A stretch of DNA of 64,000 bases from Pelagivirga sediminicola (GCF_003072125.1 NZ_QCYH01000001.1:310001-374000), one strand, 5' to 3'. Counted from the stretch's first letter, positions 9,418-20,523 are shown. Notes: a model not told the origin generated them from the sequence alone. A program made the numbers and translations.

Positions 9418-10302
9418 ATGCTGGAGCATCTGAACATCACGCCGGAGCGGCCCGTCTTGATCGCGGGGCCGACCGCATCGGGCAAATCGGCGCTGGCGCT
9501 GCGCATCGCCGAGCGGCTGGGCGGGCGCGTGATCAATGCCGATTCCATGCAGGTCTTTGCAGGCTGGCGCATCCTCACCGCGCGCCCGTCCCCGAGCGAT
9601 GAGGCGCGCGCGCCGCATGCGCTTTATGGTCATGTGGCGCAGGATGCGGAGTACTCCGTCGGTCACTGGCTGCGCGATGTGGCGCCCCTGTTGCGCAGCG
9701 GGCCGCGGCCCATCATCGTGGGCGGCACCGGCCTTTATTTCACCGCCCTGACCGAGGGGCTGGCCGAGATCCCGCCGACGCCACCCGAATTGCGCGCCGA
9801 GGCGGACGCGCTGCGGATGCGCGGCGCGCTTGCGAACATGATCGACGCGCTGGATCCGGCGACGCGGGCACGCATCGATCTGCAGAACCCGATGCGCGTG
9901 CAGCGCGCGTGGGAGGTGCAGCGCGCCACGGGCCGCGGGCTGGCCGCATGGCAGGACGCAACGCCGCCGCCGCTGCTGCCTTTGAAAGCGGCCCATGCGC
10001 TGCTGCTGGATGCGGACCGCGATTGGCTGAACGCGCGCATCGCCGGGCGGCTGGACCATATGCTGCGGCACGGCGCGCTGGAGGAAGTGCGCGCCAATCT
10101 GGACCATCTGGCCGCCGGCCATCCCAGCGCCAAGGCAATCGGCGCGCCCGAGCTGGCCGCCCATCTGCGCGGCGAGATGCCCTTGAGCCGCGCGCAGGAG
10201 GCGGCGACGATCGCCACGCGGCAGTTCGCGAAACGCCAGCGCACGTGGTTCCGCGCGCGCATGGGCGGATGGCAGCGCATGATTGTGCCAGATCCCGCCT
10301 GA
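9418..10302 (+). CDS. miaA: tRNA dimethylallyltransferase
   Basis: Transfers a dimethylallyl group to A37 of tRNAs reading UNN codons. The 294-residue product has the P-loop [10 protein letters not shown] near residues 17-26, the substrate segment [22 protein letters not shown], and the C-terminal tRNA-contact region ending [14 protein letters not shown], in normal family order. It is transcribed divergently from pyrH. The ATG at 9418 follows closely after GC-rich noncoding sequence; no upstream in-frame alternative is convincing. Confidence 0.95.
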   Translation: MLEHLNITPERPVLIAGPTASGKSALALRIAERLGGRVINADSMQVFAGWRILTARPSPSDEARAPHALYGHVAQDAEYSVGHWLRDVAPLLRSGPRPIIVGGTGLYFTALTEGLAEIPPTPPELRAEADALRMRGALANMIDALDPATRARIDLQNPMRVQRAWEVQRATGRGLAAWQDATPPPLLPLKAAHALLLDADRDWLNARIAGRLDHMLRHGALEEVRANLDHLAAGHPSAKAIGAPELAAHLRGEMPLSRAQEAATIATRQFAKRQRTWFRARMGGWQRMIVPDPA

Positions 10303-10398
10303 ATGTCACTTTTCTGACATTTTGCGGGCTTCATCCGCCCATCAAACCGGGCTAAGTTGCACCGGACGTACCGCCCGCATCCTCGAAAGCCTCCGTGA

Positions 10399-11208
10399 TT
10401 GACCCTGTCCGACACCATAATCCCGCAGATCATGACGCTTGCGCAGTGGACGCATGGCGCGCCTTGGCGCCTGACCCTGCCGCACAGCCAGCCCCGGCAT
10501 GCGCTGATCTGGATCACGCGCGGCCAGGCGCGCGCGACGGTCGGCGGGCTGCGGCGCGGTGTGGGGGCGCATAATGCGCTTGCCGTGCCGGCCGGGACGC
10601 TCTTTTCGCTCGATATCGGGCCGGGATGCTATGGTCAGGTCTGCCTGATCCCGCCGGGCGGCCCTGCCCTGATGCCGGACGAGCCCGAGCATCTGCGCAT
10701 CCGCGAGGTTCAGGCGCAGGGCGAGTTGACGGCGCTTCTGGACGGCATGATGCGCGAGGCCGCGCAGGCCCGCCCCTTCGCCGACGAGGCGGCGCAGGCG
10801 CTGGCCATTCAGGTCACCGTCTGGTTGCGCCGCGCGCTCATCAACCAGGAGCCGGGACCGCCGCCCACGGCGGCGCAGCGGCTGGTCGTCGCCTACGCGT
10901 CGCTGGTCGAGCAGGGCCATGCCAGCGGTCAGCCCATGGCCGCCTATGCGCGCGATCTGGGCGTGACGCCCACCCATCTGGGCCGCAGTTGCAAGGCATG
11001 CTGCGGTCTGACCGCGGCCGATCTGCTGACGCAGCGCGTCCTGCACGCCGCGCGCGAGATGCTGGAGGATGGCGATGATGCGATCCGCCACGTCGCGGCG
11101 CAGTTGGGATTCGGCAGCGCCGCCTATTTCTCGAGGTTCATTCAGGCGCATACGGGCGCCAGCCCGTCGGCATTGCGGCGCAAGGCGCGGATGCTCAAGG
11201 CCGGCTGA
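10399..11208 (+). CDS. AraC-family transcriptional regulator
   Basis: A 269-residue protein with a poorly conserved N-terminal cupin-like half and a C-terminal AraC double helix-turn-helix from about residue 165. Helices around MAAYARDLGVTPTHLGRSCK and IRHVAAQLGFGSAAYFSRFI fit the two HTH motifs, with the usual ending GASPSALRRKA. The frame can start at a TTG (10399) or at the ATG at 10432, which would remove 11 residues. No obvious operon partner is present: it converges on the transglycosylase gene six bases away, and miaA upstream is unrelated. Its regulon and ligand are unknown. Confidence 0.85.
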   Translation: MTLSDTIIPQIMTLAQWTHGAPWRLTLPHSQPRHALIWITRGQARATVGGLRRGVGAHNALAVPAGTLFSLDIGPGCYGQVCLIPPGGPALMPDEPEHLRIREVQAQGELTALLDGMMREAAQARPFADEAAQALAIQVTVWLRRALINQEPGPPPTAAQRLVVAYASLVEQGHASGQPMAAYARDLGVTPTHLGRSCKACCGLTAADLLTQRVLHAAREMLEDGDDAIRHVAAQLGFGSAAYFSRFIQAHTGASPSALRRKARMLKAG

Positions 11209-11214
11209 GGCGCC

Positions 11215-11808
11215 TCAGCTGCCCCAGATCACGCGCACGTAATTGGTGGTTTCCTTGTAGGGCGGCACGTCGCCGTATTTCTTGACCGCCGCGGGGCCCG
11301 CGTTATAGGCCGCCAGCGCCAGGCGCCACGAGCCGAATTCGCGGTACTGCATCGCCAGGTAGCGCGCGCCGCCGTCCAGATTCTGCTGGGGATCATGCGG
11401 ATCCACCCGCAGCACAGCCGCCGTGCCCGGCATCAACTGCGCCAGTCCGATCGCGCCCTTGTGCGACAGCGCCGTCGGCTTCCATCCGCTTTCCTGCTGG
11501 ATCAGGCGCAGGAACAGATCCTCGGGCACCGAATGCCTGCGCGCCGCTTCCTTCGCGATCTTCAGGAATTCGCCCCGATAGGCGCCCGCGTAAGCCTGGC
11601 CGCTGCCCCATTTCGTGGGCGTGTTCACCCGGTCGGGCTGCAGGCGCACGGACGCCTTGTACTGGCTGGCCGCGCGGTTATCCAGAACGCTGGTCTGGGA
11701 CCGGAAAAGATGGTTGCGGCTCTTTGTCGAAATGACTTCTGCCTGCGCGCCCGGCGCCAGCCCAAGGGCCGCCCCAAAGAGCACGCCCGCCCCGAAAAAT
11801 CGCTTCAT
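11215..11808 (-). CDS. Lytic transglycosylase (SLT family), periplasmic
   Basis: A 197-residue secreted muramidase-like enzyme that cleaves peptidoglycan glycan strands to leave 1,6-anhydro-MurNAc. There is a signal peptide at about residues 1-23 (ending AQA). The SLT domain covers about residues 80-195 and contains the catalytic Glu in [18 protein letters not shown], and [13 protein letters not shown]. The protein is close to the minimal SLT domain length with a short linker before it. It converges with the araC-like gene and is divergent from ssb. Which specific Mlt/Slt subgroup it belongs to cannot be stated. Confidence 0.9.
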   Translation of the reverse strand: MKRFFGAGVLFGAALGLAPGAQAEVISTKSRNHLFRSQTSVLDNRAASQYKASVRLQPDRVNTPTKWGSGQAYAGAYRGEFLKIAKEAARRHSVPEDLFLRLIQQESGWKPTALSHKGAIGLAQLMPGTAAVLRVDPHDPQQNLDGGARYLAMQYREFGSWRLALAAYNAGPAAVKKYGDVPPYKETTNYVRVIWGS

Positions 11809-12009
11809 GTGAATACCCGGTCCCGTTGGAATAGTGCAGGGATATCCGATTCCATCGCGGATTTCCAGTATTCCGGCACCTGCGCGCCCGTCCGTTTGCC
11901 TGCCGCCCGCGCAACCCGCCGCCCCATCGAGGCATTTTTAGGCTGGCATTAACCTGATCGGGATGATGTAACACGTAACCAAATCCAAGCCCCATTCAGG
12001 AGGACGCGC

Positions 12010-12525
12010 ATGGCCGGGTCGGTTAACAAAGTCATTCTCATCGGCAATCTGGGCCGCGATCCCGAGGTCCGCACATTCCAGAACGGCGGCAAGGTGTGCA
12101 ACCTGCGCATCGCCACCTCCGACACCTGGAAGGACAAGAACACCGGTGAGCGGCGCGAGAAAACGGAATGGCACAGCGTCGCCATCTTTCAGGAAGGTCT
12201 GGTGCGCATCGCCGAGCAATATCTGCGCAAAGGCTCGAAGGTCTATATCGAAGGGTCGCTTCAGACCCGCAAGTGGCAGGACCAATCCGGTCAGGACCGC
12301 TATTCCACCGAGGTCGTGCTGCAGGGATATGGCGGCACGCTGACCATGCTGGACGGTCGCAGCGAAGGTGGCGGCGGTGGTGGTGGCGGCGGATATTCCG
12401 GCGGCGGCGGCGATTACGAGGGCGGCGGCGGATATGGCGGCCCCGACGATCGCGGCGGGCCGTCGGGCGGCTCCTCGGGCGGCGGCGGGCCTTCGCGCGA
12501 TTTCGATGACGAAATCCCGTTCTGA
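12010..12525 (+). CDS. ssb: Single-stranded DNA-binding protein
   Basis: Binds ssDNA during replication, recombination and repair. It is 171 residues with an N-terminal OB fold ([21 protein letters not shown] to about residue 112), a Gly-rich flexible linker (about 118-160) and the acidic tip DFDDEIPF that recruits partner proteins, so it is complete. A clear Shine-Dalgarno (CAGGAGGACGCGC) precedes the ATG. The linker DNA is a GGC-rich repeat, which explains the long frames on other phases there. Confidence 0.97.
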   Translation: MAGSVNKVILIGNLGRDPEVRTFQNGGKVCNLRIATSDTWKDKNTGERREKTEWHSVAIFQEGLVRIAEQYLRKGSKVYIEGSLQTRKWQDQSGQDRYSTEVVLQGYGGTLTMLDGRSEGGGGGGGGGYSGGGGDYEGGGGYGGPDDRGGPSGGSSGGGGPSRDFDDEIPF

Positions 12526-12584
12526 CCGGATTTGCCTTGGGCGGTTAACCCTATCTTATCCATGTGCGCCGACTACTGGCGCGC

Positions 12585-13463
12585 ATGGAGATCGATTTTG
12601 ACCCGCCGGACGCATCTGCAAACTTTCCCGGCACGCCGTTGCAACAAAGCGGCACCTACGCGGCCGTCTTGCGCAGTTTTGGCTGCCACTCCGCCGTCGC
12701 GGATATCCGGAGCGATGGCGCCCGGCTAGCCCGCGCGCGCATCCTTGTGCGCGGCATCGGCCCGCTGCGACTGGCCTGGGTGCCACGCGGGCCAGTCTGG
12801 GCGCATGGTGTCGCCCGCGCCGATCAATCACGCGCCCTTGCCGCCCTGCCCCGCGCCGCGCCATGGTGCGCGCTTTGGGCGATGGGCGGTGATGCGGGCG
12901 GCGCGCGGCGCGGCCTGCCGGTGGCGCGCGGCGGGAACGTGGCCGAGCTCGACCTGACGCAGGGCGAGCAGCTGCGCCGCAGCGCGCAGCATGGCAAATG
13001 GCGCAATCGGCTGAAGCGGGCCGAAACGGCGGGGCTCTCAATCACCGCAGCGCCGCTTGAGCTGCCACGCGACGCCGTGCTTTTGGCACGCGAGCGCGCG
13101 CAACGCCGGGCGCGCGGCTACGCGGCCCTTCCGCATGCATTTCTTGAGCGATGGCAGAACATCGCGCCACAAGACACCCTGCTGCTGACCGCGAAAGATG
13201 GCGGCGCGCCTGTCGCCTTCATGCTCTTTTTGCTGCACACACCCACGGCCACCTATCACCTTGGCTGGAGCGGCGAACGGGGGCGCGCGACCGGCGCGCA
13301 TGGCCTGCTGCTGTGGCGCGCCAGTCAGGAACTGGCGGCGCGGGGGTATCACCGGCTCGATCTGGGGCATGCCGATCCGCAGCGCACGCCGGGCATCACG
13401 CGCTTCAAACTCGGCGCGGGCGCCGCGCCGCGAGCCCTGGGCGCGACCACTCTCTGCCTCTGA
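12585..13463 (+). CDS. GNAT/FemAB-like acyltransferase of unknown substrate
   Basis: A 292-residue protein starting MEIDFDPPDAS. A GTG at 12564 would add seven residues. The C-terminal half (about residues 120-285) looks like a FemAB/acetyltransferase-6 type GNAT domain: a basic KWRNRLKRAETAGL segment, VAFMLFLLHTPTATYHLGWSGE, then ANDLLLW-like GAHGLLLWRASQELAARGY and DLGHADPQRTPGITRFKLGAG. The first half is degenerate, as in other tandem-GNAT proteins. Such proteins transfer amino acids or acyl groups, but nothing in the context (between ssb and typA) gives a substrate. Confidence 0.7.
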   Translation: MEIDFDPPDASANFPGTPLQQSGTYAAVLRSFGCHSAVADIRSDGARLARARILVRGIGPLRLAWVPRGPVWAHGVARADQSRALAALPRAAPWCALWAMGGDAGGARRGLPVARGGNVAELDLTQGEQLRRSAQHGKWRNRLKRAETAGLSITAAPLELPRDAVLLARERAQRRARGYAALPHAFLERWQNIAPQDTLLLTAKDGGAPVAFMLFLLHTPTATYHLGWSGERGRATGAHGLLLWRASQELAARGYHRLDLGHADPQRTPGITRFKLGAGAAPRALGATTLCL

Positions 13464-13582
13464 GTGCCGGCGCTCGCGCCCTGTGCTTTGGGCGCCCAAA
13501 TCGGGCCGCCGCGCCGCTTTGCCTCTGGTAATATGCGCGCGCAGCCTATAGGGCGCGTGAAAAACCCCAAGGATTGACCCGA

Positions 13583-15400
13583 ATGGACCTTCGCAACATC
13601 GCGATCATCGCTCACGTTGACCACGGCAAGACGACGCTGGTGGACGAACTTCTGAAACAATCGGGCGCCTTCCGCGCCAATCAGGCCGTGGACGAGCGCG
13701 CGATGGACAGCAACGATCTGGAGCGCGAGCGCGGCATCACGATCTTTGCCAAGCCGACCTCGGTCGAATGGAAAGGCAAGCGCATCAACATCGTCGACAC
13801 GCCCGGCCACGCCGATTTCGGCGGCGAGGTCGAGCGCATCCTGTCGATGGTGGACGGTGTCGTGCTGCTTGTCGACGCCGCCGAAGGCCCGATGCCGCAG
13901 ACGAAATTCGTGACATCCAAGGCACTTGCCCTTGGTCTGCGCCCCATCGTCGTGCTCAACAAGGTCGACAAGACCGATGCCGAGCCGGACCGCGCGCTGG
14001 ATGAATGTTTCGATCTTTTCGCCAGCCTTGGCGCCGATGACGACCAGCTGGATTTCCCGCATATGTATGCGTCGGGCCGGTCGGGCTGGGCCGATCACAC
14101 GCTGGACGGGCCGCGCAAGGATCTCAGCGCGCTCTATCAGCTGATCGTCAATCACGTCCCCGCGCCCAAGCAGGTCAAGCGTCAGGGCGAGGATTTCCGC
14201 ATGCTGGCCACCACGCTGGGCTCCGATCCCTTTGTCGGCCGTCTTCTGACGGGCCGCGTCGAATCAGGCAAGCTGAAGGTCGGCGCGACCGTGCAGGCGC
14301 TGTCGCGTATCGGCCAGAAGATCGAACAATTCCGCGTGACCCGCATTCAGGCGTTCCGCGGTCTGGCCTCGCAGGACATCGAAGAGGCGCAGGCCGGCGA
14401 TATCGTCAGCCTTGCCGGCATGTCCAAGGCGACCGTCGCCGACACCATCTGCGCACTGGCCGTGGACGAGCCGCTGGAGGCGCAGCCCATTGATCCGCCG
14501 ACGATTACCGTCACCTTCGGCATCAATGACAGCCCTCTGGCGGGGCGTGACGGCAAAAAAGTGCAAAGCCGCGTGATCCGCGACCGCCTGATGAAAGAGG
14601 CCGAATCGAACATCGCCATCAAGGTGTCCGACACCCCCGGCGGCGACGCGTTCGAGGTGGCGGGCCGCGGCGAATTGCAGATGGGCGTCCTGATCGAGAA
14701 CATGCGCCGCGAAGGTTTCGAGCTCAGCGTATCGCGTCCCCAGGTCGTCATGCGCGAGGGCGAGAACGGCGAGCGGCTGGAGCCGATCGAAGAGGTCACG
14801 ATCGACGTCGATGACGAGTATTCGGGTGCCGTGATCGAGAAACTGACCGGCCCCCGCAAGGGCGAGCTGACCGAGATGAAACCGGCCGGCGCGGGCAAGA
14901 CGCGCATCATCGCGCATGTCCCGTCGCGTGGCCTGATCGGCTATCACGGCGAGTTCATGACCGATACGCGCGGCACCGGCGTTCTGAACCGCGTCTTTCA
15001 TGGCTGGGCGCCGCACAAGGGCCCGATCCAAGGCCGCCGCGCGGGCGTTCTCATCTCGATGGAGAATGGCGAATCGGTCGCTTTTGCGCTGTGGAACCTG
15101 GAGGATCGCGGCAAGATGTTCATCGGCGCGCAGGCCAAGGTCTATACCGGCATGATCATCGGCGAGCATAGCCGCGAGAATGATCTGGAAGTGAACCCGC
15201 TCAAGGGCAAGAAGCTGACCAACGTGCGCGCGTCCGGCACCGACGAGGCCGTGCGCCTGACCACCCCGATCGAGATGAGCCTTGAGCAGGCGATTGCCTA
15301 TATCGACGACGATGAGCTGGTCGAGGTCACGCCGAACGCGATCCGTCTGCGCAAGCGGCATCTGGATCCACACGAGCGCAAGCGGGCGTCGAAATCATAA
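13583..15400 (+). CDS. typA: Translational GTPase TypA/BipA
   Basis: A ribosome-associated GTPase involved in 50S assembly and stress or cold adaptation. The 605-residue product has G1 AHVDHGKT, the switch I region [21 protein letters not shown] (G3) and NKVD (G4), followed by EF-G-like domains III and V and the BipA C-terminal domain ([15 protein letters not shown], near residue 480). The ATG at 13583 is 9 bases after AAGGA; a TTG immediately after that SD is too close. A strong terminator hairpin follows the gene. Confidence 0.96.
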   Translation: MDLRNIAIIAHVDHGKTTLVDELLKQSGAFRANQAVDERAMDSNDLERERGITIFAKPTSVEWKGKRINIVDTPGHADFGGEVERILSMVDGVVLLVDAAEGPMPQTKFVTSKALALGLRPIVVLNKVDKTDAEPDRALDECFDLFASLGADDDQLDFPHMYASGRSGWADHTLDGPRKDLSALYQLIVNHVPAPKQVKRQGEDFRMLATTLGSDPFVGRLLTGRVESGKLKVGATVQALSRIGQKIEQFRVTRIQAFRGLASQDIEEAQAGDIVSLAGMSKATVADTICALAVDEPLEAQPIDPPTITVTFGINDSPLAGRDGKKVQSRVIRDRLMKEAESNIAIKVSDTPGGDAFEVAGRGELQMGVLIENMRREGFELSVSRPQVVMREGENGERLEPIEEVTIDVDDEYSGAVIEKLTGPRKGELTEMKPAGAGKTRIIAHVPSRGLIGYHGEFMTDTRGTGVLNRVFHGWAPHKGPIQGRRAGVLISMENGESVAFALWNLEDRGKMFIGAQAKVYTGMIIGEHSRENDLEVNPLKGKKLTNVRASGTDEAVRLTTPIEMSLEQAIAYIDDDELVEVTPNAIRLRKRHLDPHERKRASKS

Positions 15401-15444
15401 CGCTTTCAATGACCTGAGAGCGGTTCCTCACTCATTACATCAAC

Positions 15445-15472
15445 AAAGGCCGCGGCATGTGCCGCGGCCTTT
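15445..15472. terminator. Bidirectional intrinsic terminator after typA
   Basis: A perfect 12-bp stem AAAGGCCGCGGC / GCCGCGGCCTTT with an ATGT loop, followed by TTGTGTTT-type sequence on the plus side. It lies between convergent typA and the DUF1330 gene and can serve both strands. Confidence 0.85.
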
Positions 15473-15532
15473 GTGTTTCGCAACCCTACCCGCTTCCGGT
15501 TTTGACACCGGCAGGATCCTGCGCCGGGCGCG

Positions 15533-15820
15533 CTACTCCGTCGTCTCGACGATCAGAAGCTCGCGCTCCGATGCGCCGCGCGCATGGCCGAGCGCCTCCT
15601 GATATTCGGGCGAGTGATAGCAGGCCTCGGCCGCCTCGACGCTGTCAAAGCGGGCCACCACGTTGCGCGGCCTCTCGCGGCCTTCCAGTTGCACGAAACG
15701 CCCGCCGCGCGCGATGAAATGGCCCCCGTGCTTGGCAATGGCCGGGCCGGCCAAGGCGGCGTATTTGCCATAGGCGTCCTCGTCCGTGACGGTAACGTGC
15801 GCAATCCAGAGTGCGGGCAT
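15533..15820 (-). CDS. DUF1330-family small protein
   Basis: A 95-residue protein of the dimeric alpha/beta-barrel DUF1330 family. Visible hallmarks are an N-terminal strand LWIAHVTVTDEDAYGKYAAL, GGHFIARGG, then VVARFDSVEAAEACYHSPEYQEAL near residues 55-78. Members have no agreed function. It sits four bases downstream of alaS on the same strand, so it is probably read from the alaS transcript, and it converges with typA across a terminator. Confidence 0.88.
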   Translation of the reverse strand: MPALWIAHVTVTDEDAYGKYAALAGPAIAKHGGHFIARGGRFVQLEGRERPRNVVARFDSVEAAEACYHSPEYQEALGHARGASERELLIVETTE

Positions 15821-15823
15821 GAT

Positions 15824-18487
15824 CTATCCTTTCAATAGGTTACGTGCGGCCTCGATCGCCGCATCGGAGTTCGACGCATCGGCGCCGCCGCCCTGCGCCA
15901 TGTCCGGGCGGCCACCGCCGCCCTTGCCACCCAGTTCGGCGACAGCCGCGCGCACCAGATCCACCGCCGAGATTTCGCCGGTCTTGTCGTCGGTCACGCC
16001 GGCGGCGACAGCGGCCTTGCCGCCCGTGTCCGCGATCAGCAACACGGCGCCGCTGCCGAGGCGGGCCTTGTGCTCGTCCACGAGCCCCGGCAGGTCCTTG
16101 CCTGACACGCCGCTCAGCACCTGCGCCAGAAACTGCGTGCCGCCGATCTGCTCGACCTGCGCCTCGCTGCCCTGCCCCGCGCCGCCGGCCATGGCCAGCT
16201 CGCGGCGCAGTTGCGCCACCTCGTTCACCAGCGCGCGGCGCTCGTCCATGAGGGCCCGCACGCGCGCTTGGGCATCATCGGGGCGCACCTTGAGCGCGCC
16301 GGCAAGCTCGGTCAGGGCCTTGGAATGGCCGCCCAGATGGCGCAGCGCGGCCTCGCCGGTCAGCGCCTCGATCCGGCGCACCCCGGCGCTGGAGGCGGCA
16401 TCGCCCAGCAGCACGAAAAGGCCGATATCGCCGGTCTGCGCCACATGGGTGCCGCCGCACAGCTCGATCGAATAGGTGCGCTTGTCCGCGCCCTTGCCCG
16501 AGCCGTCCTGCCGGCCCATCGACACGACGCGCACCTCGTCGCCGTATTTCTCGCCGAACAGCGCCTGCGCGCCCAGCTCGCGCGCCTCGTCCGGGGTCAT
16601 GATGCGCGTCTCGACCGGGGCATTCTGGCGGATATAGCGGTTCACATCCGCCTCGACGCGGGCCAGCTCGTCGGCGGTCAGCGCCTTGGTGTGGCTGAAA
16701 TCGAACCGCAGGCGGTCATCGGCATTCAGGCTGCCGCGCTGCGCGACGTGATCGCCCAGCGTCTCGCGCAGGGCCTCGTGCAGCAGATGTGTGGCGGAAT
16801 GGTTGGCGCGGATCGCGCTGCGGCGGCCATGGTCCACCTGCAACTGCGCCGACGCGCCCTTGGTCAGCGCGCCCTCGGTCACTTCGGCGAAATGGATGAA
16901 GACGCCCGCCACCCTGCGCGTGTCGGTGATGCGCGCCGTGCCGCCCTCGCAGGTCAGCGTCCCGCTATCGCCCACCTGCCCGCCGGATTCGGCATAGAAC
17001 GGCGTCTGGTTCAGCACGATCTGAACCGTCTCGCCCTTGTCGGCGCGGCTTACCATCCCGCCCTCCTGCACCAGCGCCACGATCTGCGCCTCGGCGGTTT
17101 CGGTGTCATAACCCAGAAAATCGGTGACGCCGCTGGCCTCGGCGATGTCGTACCAGATATCGGCATCCGCCGCCTCGCCGCTGCCGGACCATGCCGCGCG
17201 GGCCTTGGCCTTCTGCTCGGCCATGGCGGCATCGAACCCGGCGGTATCGACGCCGCGCCCCTTCTCGCGCAGCGCGTCCTGCGTCAGGTCCAGCGGAAAG
17301 CCGAACGTGTCATAAAGCTTGAACGCCGTCTCGCCGGGCAGATCCGCGTCCGCGTCCAGCCCCTGCAGCGCCTCGTCCAGCAGGCCAAGGCCGCGGTCCA
17401 GCGTCTGCTTGAAGCGCGTCTCCTCCAGCCGCAGCGATTCCTCGATCATGCCCTGCGCGCGGCCCAGCTCGGGGAACGCCTGACCCATCTGCGCGACCAG
17501 CGACGGCACCAGCCGGTACATCACCGGATCCTTGGCGCCCAATAGATGCGCATGGCGCATCGCGCGCCGCATGATCCGGCGCAGCACGTAGCCGCGCCCC
17601 TCGTTCGAGGGCATCACGCCATCGGCCATCAGGAAAGACGTGGAACGCAGATGGTCCGCGATCACCCGGTGATGCACGTTGCCCGGCCCGTCCGCATCGG
17701 TGTTGGTCGCGTGCGCGCTGGCCTCGATCAGGGCGCGCATCACGTCGGTGTCGTAATTGTCATGCTTGCCCTGCAACAGCGCGCCGATCCGCTCCAGCCC
17801 CATGCCGGTGTCGATCGACTGCATGTCCAGATCGCGCTGCGTGCCGTCCTCGAACCGCTCGTTCTGCATGAAGACGAGGTTCCAGATCTCGATGAAGCGG
17901 TCGCCATCCTCCTCGGCGCTGCCCGGCGGGCCGCCCCAGATTTCCGGGCCGTGGTCGTAGAAGATCTCGGAACAGGGGCCACAGGGGCCGGTGGCGCCCA
18001 TCGACCAGAAATTGTCGTCGGTGGCGATGCGGATGATCCGGTCATCGGGCAGGCCCGCGACCTTTTTCCAGATATTCGCGGCCTCGTCGTCGGTATGGTA
18101 GACGGTGACCAGCAGCTTGGATTTATCCAGCCCGAAATCGCGCGTCAGCAACTCCCACGCGAAATGGATCGCCTCGTCCTTGAAGTAGTCGCCAAAGCTG
18201 AAATTGCCCATCATCTCGAAGAACGTATGATGACGCGCGGTGTAGCCCACATTGTCCAGATCGTTGTGCTTGCCGCCCGCGCGCACGCATTTCTGGCTGG
18301 AGGTGGCGCGCACATAGTCGCGCTTTTCCACGCCGGTAAAGAGGTTCTTGAACTGCACCATGCCCGAATTGGTGAACATCAGCGTCGGGTCGTTGCGCGG
18401 CACCAGGGGCGAGCTTTCGACGACGCGGTGATCGTTGCGGTCGAAATAGCCAAGAAAGGTCGAGCGGATGTCGTTCAGCGTCGGCAT
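15824..18487 (-). CDS. alaS: Alanyl-tRNA synthetase
   Basis: Charges tRNA-Ala and edits mischarged Ser/Gly. At 887 residues it is full length. The class II catalytic core is at the N-terminus ([20 protein letters not shown], then [20 protein letters not shown]). The editing domain has [12 protein letters not shown] and the zinc/editing motif [11 protein letters not shown] near residue 670. The C-terminal oligomerisation (C-Ala) domain ends [17 protein letters not shown]. It stands alone with its own promoter region between recA and itself (18488-18574). Confidence 0.97.
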   Translation of the reverse strand: MPTLNDIRSTFLGYFDRNDHRVVESSPLVPRNDPTLMFTNSGMVQFKNLFTGVEKRDYVRATSSQKCVRAGGKHNDLDNVGYTARHHTFFEMMGNFSFGDYFKDEAIHFAWELLTRDFGLDKSKLLVTVYHTDDEAANIWKKVAGLPDDRIIRIATDDNFWSMGATGPCGPCSEIFYDHGPEIWGGPPGSAEEDGDRFIEIWNLVFMQNERFEDGTQRDLDMQSIDTGMGLERIGALLQGKHDNYDTDVMRALIEASAHATNTDADGPGNVHHRVIADHLRSTSFLMADGVMPSNEGRGYVLRRIMRRAMRHAHLLGAKDPVMYRLVPSLVAQMGQAFPELGRAQGMIEESLRLEETRFKQTLDRGLGLLDEALQGLDADADLPGETAFKLYDTFGFPLDLTQDALREKGRGVDTAGFDAAMAEQKAKARAAWSGSGEAADADIWYDIAEASGVTDFLGYDTETAEAQIVALVQEGGMVSRADKGETVQIVLNQTPFYAESGGQVGDSGTLTCEGGTARITDTRRVAGVFIHFAEVTEGALTKGASAQLQVDHGRRSAIRANHSATHLLHEALRETLGDHVAQRGSLNADDRLRFDFSHTKALTADELARVEADVNRYIRQNAPVETRIMTPDEARELGAQALFGEKYGDEVRVVSMGRQDGSGKGADKRTYSIELCGGTHVAQTGDIGLFVLLGDAASSAGVRRIEALTGEAALRHLGGHSKALTELAGALKVRPDDAQARVRALMDERRALVNEVAQLRRELAMAGGAGQGSEAQVEQIGGTQFLAQVLSGVSGKDLPGLVDEHKARLGSGAVLLIADTGGKAAVAAGVTDDKTGEISAVDLVRAAVAELGGKGGGGRPDMAQGGGADASNSDAAIEAARNLLKG

Positions 18488-18574
18488 GAATGGTCTTCTT
18501 TCGCGGAGTTTTCAGGGGTCTGCGGCGTTCCCCTGATTATCCGCCCGCGCCGCGCCTGTCCACCGCAAGAAAAA

Positions 18575-18604
18575 AGGCCCGGCGCGCGATTTGCGGCCGG
18601 GCCT
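18575..18604 (-). terminator. Intrinsic terminator downstream of recA
   Basis: The stem AGGCCCGGC / GCCGGGCCT on the minus strand is followed by TTTTTTCTTG, directly downstream of the recA stop at 18627. This is a canonical hairpin plus T-run. Confidence 0.88.
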
Positions 18605-18626
18605 GTCATTGCTTAAGGATGCGCCT

Positions 18627-19703
18627 TCACGCTTCCATCAGATCGTCATCGCCGTCCTGATCGGAGGCTGGCATATCGAATTCCAGCCCGTGCGCCGCGC
18701 GGATCTTGTCCTCGATCTCCAGCGCCATCTTGCTGTTTTCCTTCAGGAAGGTCTTGGCGTTTTCGCGGCCCTGACCGATCCGCTCGTCGCCATAGCTGAA
18801 CCAGCTGCCCGATTTCTCGACCACGCCGGCCTTGACGCCCAGATCCAGGATCTCGCCCATCTTGGAGATGCCCTCGCCATACATGATGTCGAATTCCACC
18901 TGCTTGAAGGGCGGCGCGACCTTGTTCTTGACCACCTTGACGCGGGTGGCGTTGCCCACGATCTCCTCGCGGTCCTTCAGCGCGCCGATGCGGCGAATGT
19001 CGAGCCGCACGGAGCTGTAGAATTTCAGCGCGTTGCCCCCCGTCGTCGTCTCGGGCGAGCCGAACATGACGCCGATCTTCATGCGGATCTGGTTGATGAA
19101 GATCACCGTGCACTTGGTGCGGCTGATCGAGCCGGTCAGCTTGCGCATCGCCTGGCTCATCAGGCGGGCATGCACGCCGACGCTGCTGTCGCCCATGTCG
19201 CCCTCAAGCTCGGATTTCGGGGTCAGGGCCGCGACCGAATCGACCACCACCATGCTGACCGCGCCCGAGCGCACCAGCGTGTCCACGATCTCCAGCGCCT
19301 GCTCGCCCGTGTCGGGCTGCGAGATCAGCAATTCGTCCAGATCCACGCCCAGTTTGCGCGCATATTGCGGATCGAGCGCGTGCTCGGCGTCGACAAAGGC
19401 GCAGACGCCGCCCTTTTTCTGCTCTTCGGCGACGCAATGCAGCGTCAGCGTGGTCTTGCCCGAGCTCTCGGGGCCATAGATTTCCACGACCCGGCCCTTC
19501 GGGATGCCGCCGATTCCCAGTGCGATATCAAGGCCAAGCGATCCGGTCGAGGTCGACTCGATATCCTGAATCGGGTTGTCGCCCAGCTTCATGATCGAGC
19601 CCTTGCCGAACTGACGCTCGATCTGCGCAAGCGCGCTGTCGAGGGCCTTCTGCTTGTCTGCGCTTTTCTTGTTGTCCATGCTCAAAAGATCTGCCGTTGC
19701 CAT
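18627..19703 (-). CDS. recA: Recombinase RecA
   Basis: An ATP-dependent strand-exchange protein and co-protease for LexA. The 358-residue product has Walker [10 protein letters not shown], Walker [10 protein letters not shown], the loop [13 protein letters not shown] and the acidic C-terminus [12 protein letters not shown]. The ATG at 19701-19703 ([13 protein letters not shown]) is 9 bases after AAGGAC. An internal ATG eight codons on and longer upstream frames are possible but lack a comparable SD. A direct-repeat LexA site lies 53 bases upstream, so SOS induction is expected. Confidence 0.97.
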   Translation of the reverse strand: MATADLLSMDNKKSADKQKALDSALAQIERQFGKGSIMKLGDNPIQDIESTSTGSLGLDIALGIGGIPKGRVVEIYGPESSGKTTLTLHCVAEEQKKGGVCAFVDAEHALDPQYARKLGVDLDELLISQPDTGEQALEIVDTLVRSGAVSMVVVDSVAALTPKSELEGDMGDSSVGVHARLMSQAMRKLTGSISRTKCTVIFINQIRMKIGVMFGSPETTTGGNALKFYSSVRLDIRRIGALKDREEIVGNATRVKVVKNKVAPPFKQVEFDIMYGEGISKMGEILDLGVKAGVVEKSGSWFSYGDERIGQGRENAKTFLKENSKMALEIEDKIRAAHGLEFDMPASDQDGDDDLMEA

Positions 19704-19755
19704 TTCATTCACGTCCTTATTCCACACACTGCCCCAAGCGGCAATTGCTGCGTTT

Positions 19756-19770
19756 GTTCGCGACTTGTTC
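19756..19770. promoter_or_regulatory. LexA (SOS) operator of recA
   Basis: A perfect GTTC-N7-GTTC direct repeat (GTTC at 19756-19759 and 19767-19770, spacer GCGACTT), which reads GAAC-N7-GAAC on the recA strand. This is the LexA-binding form described for Rhodobacter and other alphaproteobacteria. It lies 53 bases upstream of the recA start. Confidence 0.88.
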
Positions 19771-19884
19771 CCACTACACATGGAGACAAAACGCGAACAC
19801 TTCAAGAAAATTGTTCACATCTTCACATTTACCCAGATGTGTTAAAGAAGCGTTACGCGGGGTTCTGGCGCGGCGAGGTGCGGC

Positions 19885-20523
19885 ATGTTGGTGTTTTCCA
19901 AGTATAAACTGGTGTTCCTGTCGGTGCCCAAGACCGGCACGACCGCATGGCAGGCGGCGCTGGCGCCGCATACGTCGATGATCGTGAGCGATCCGCCCGA
20001 GCTGAAACACGCGCCGGTTTTCCGCTACAATCGGTTTTTCCGCCCCGCGCTGGAAAAATTTATCGGCGAGGATCTGCATGTGATCGCCGTCATGCGCGAG
20101 CCGGTCGCCTGGCTGGGCAGCTGGTTTCGCTATCGCCAGCGCCCGTTTCTGGAGGGCAAGCCGGGCAGCACTGCGGGCATGAGCTTTGACGCGTTCGTGC
20201 AGGATTATCTGCAGGGCAGGCAGCCGCGCCATGCCAATGTCGGCTCGCAGTCCAAGTTCCTTGAGCCGCAGCGCAACGGCACCGCCGCCACGCATCTGTT
20301 CCGCTACGAGGATCCCGCCGCGCTGGAGCGGTATCTTGAGGCGCGCATGGGTTTTGCCGTCACCACCGAGCGCCTGAACACCTCGCGCGCCGCGCCCTTG
20401 CCGCTGAGCGCGCAGACCGAAGAGCAGCTTCGGCGCAAATACGCGCCTGATTTCCGCCTGTATGACAGCATCGGCGCGGATGGTGCCTATACGCCCGAGC
20501 CTGTCGCCTCGCCGGCCCGATAA
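19885..20523 (+). CDS. Sulfotransferase-family protein
   Basis: A 212-residue cytosolic protein with the PAPS-binding signatures of sulfotransferases: the 5'-phosphosulfate loop FLSVPKTGTTAWQAAL at about residues 11-26 and the 3'-phosphate motif VIAVMREPVAWLGSWFRYR near residues 66-84. The C-terminal RRKYAPDFRLYDSI is also seen in family members from marine alphaproteobacteria. The acceptor (a sugar, lipid or other) is unknown. It is transcribed toward the Rieske operon but separated from it by 146 bases, so a shared role is unproven. Confidence 0.8.
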   Translation: MLVFSKYKLVFLSVPKTGTTAWQAALAPHTSMIVSDPPELKHAPVFRYNRFFRPALEKFIGEDLHVIAVMREPVAWLGSWFRYRQRPFLEGKPGSTAGMSFDAFVQDYLQGRQPRHANVGSQSKFLEPQRNGTAATHLFRYEDPAALERYLEARMGFAVTTERLNTSRAAPLPLSAQTEEQLRRKYAPDFRLYDSIGADGAYTPEPVASPAR

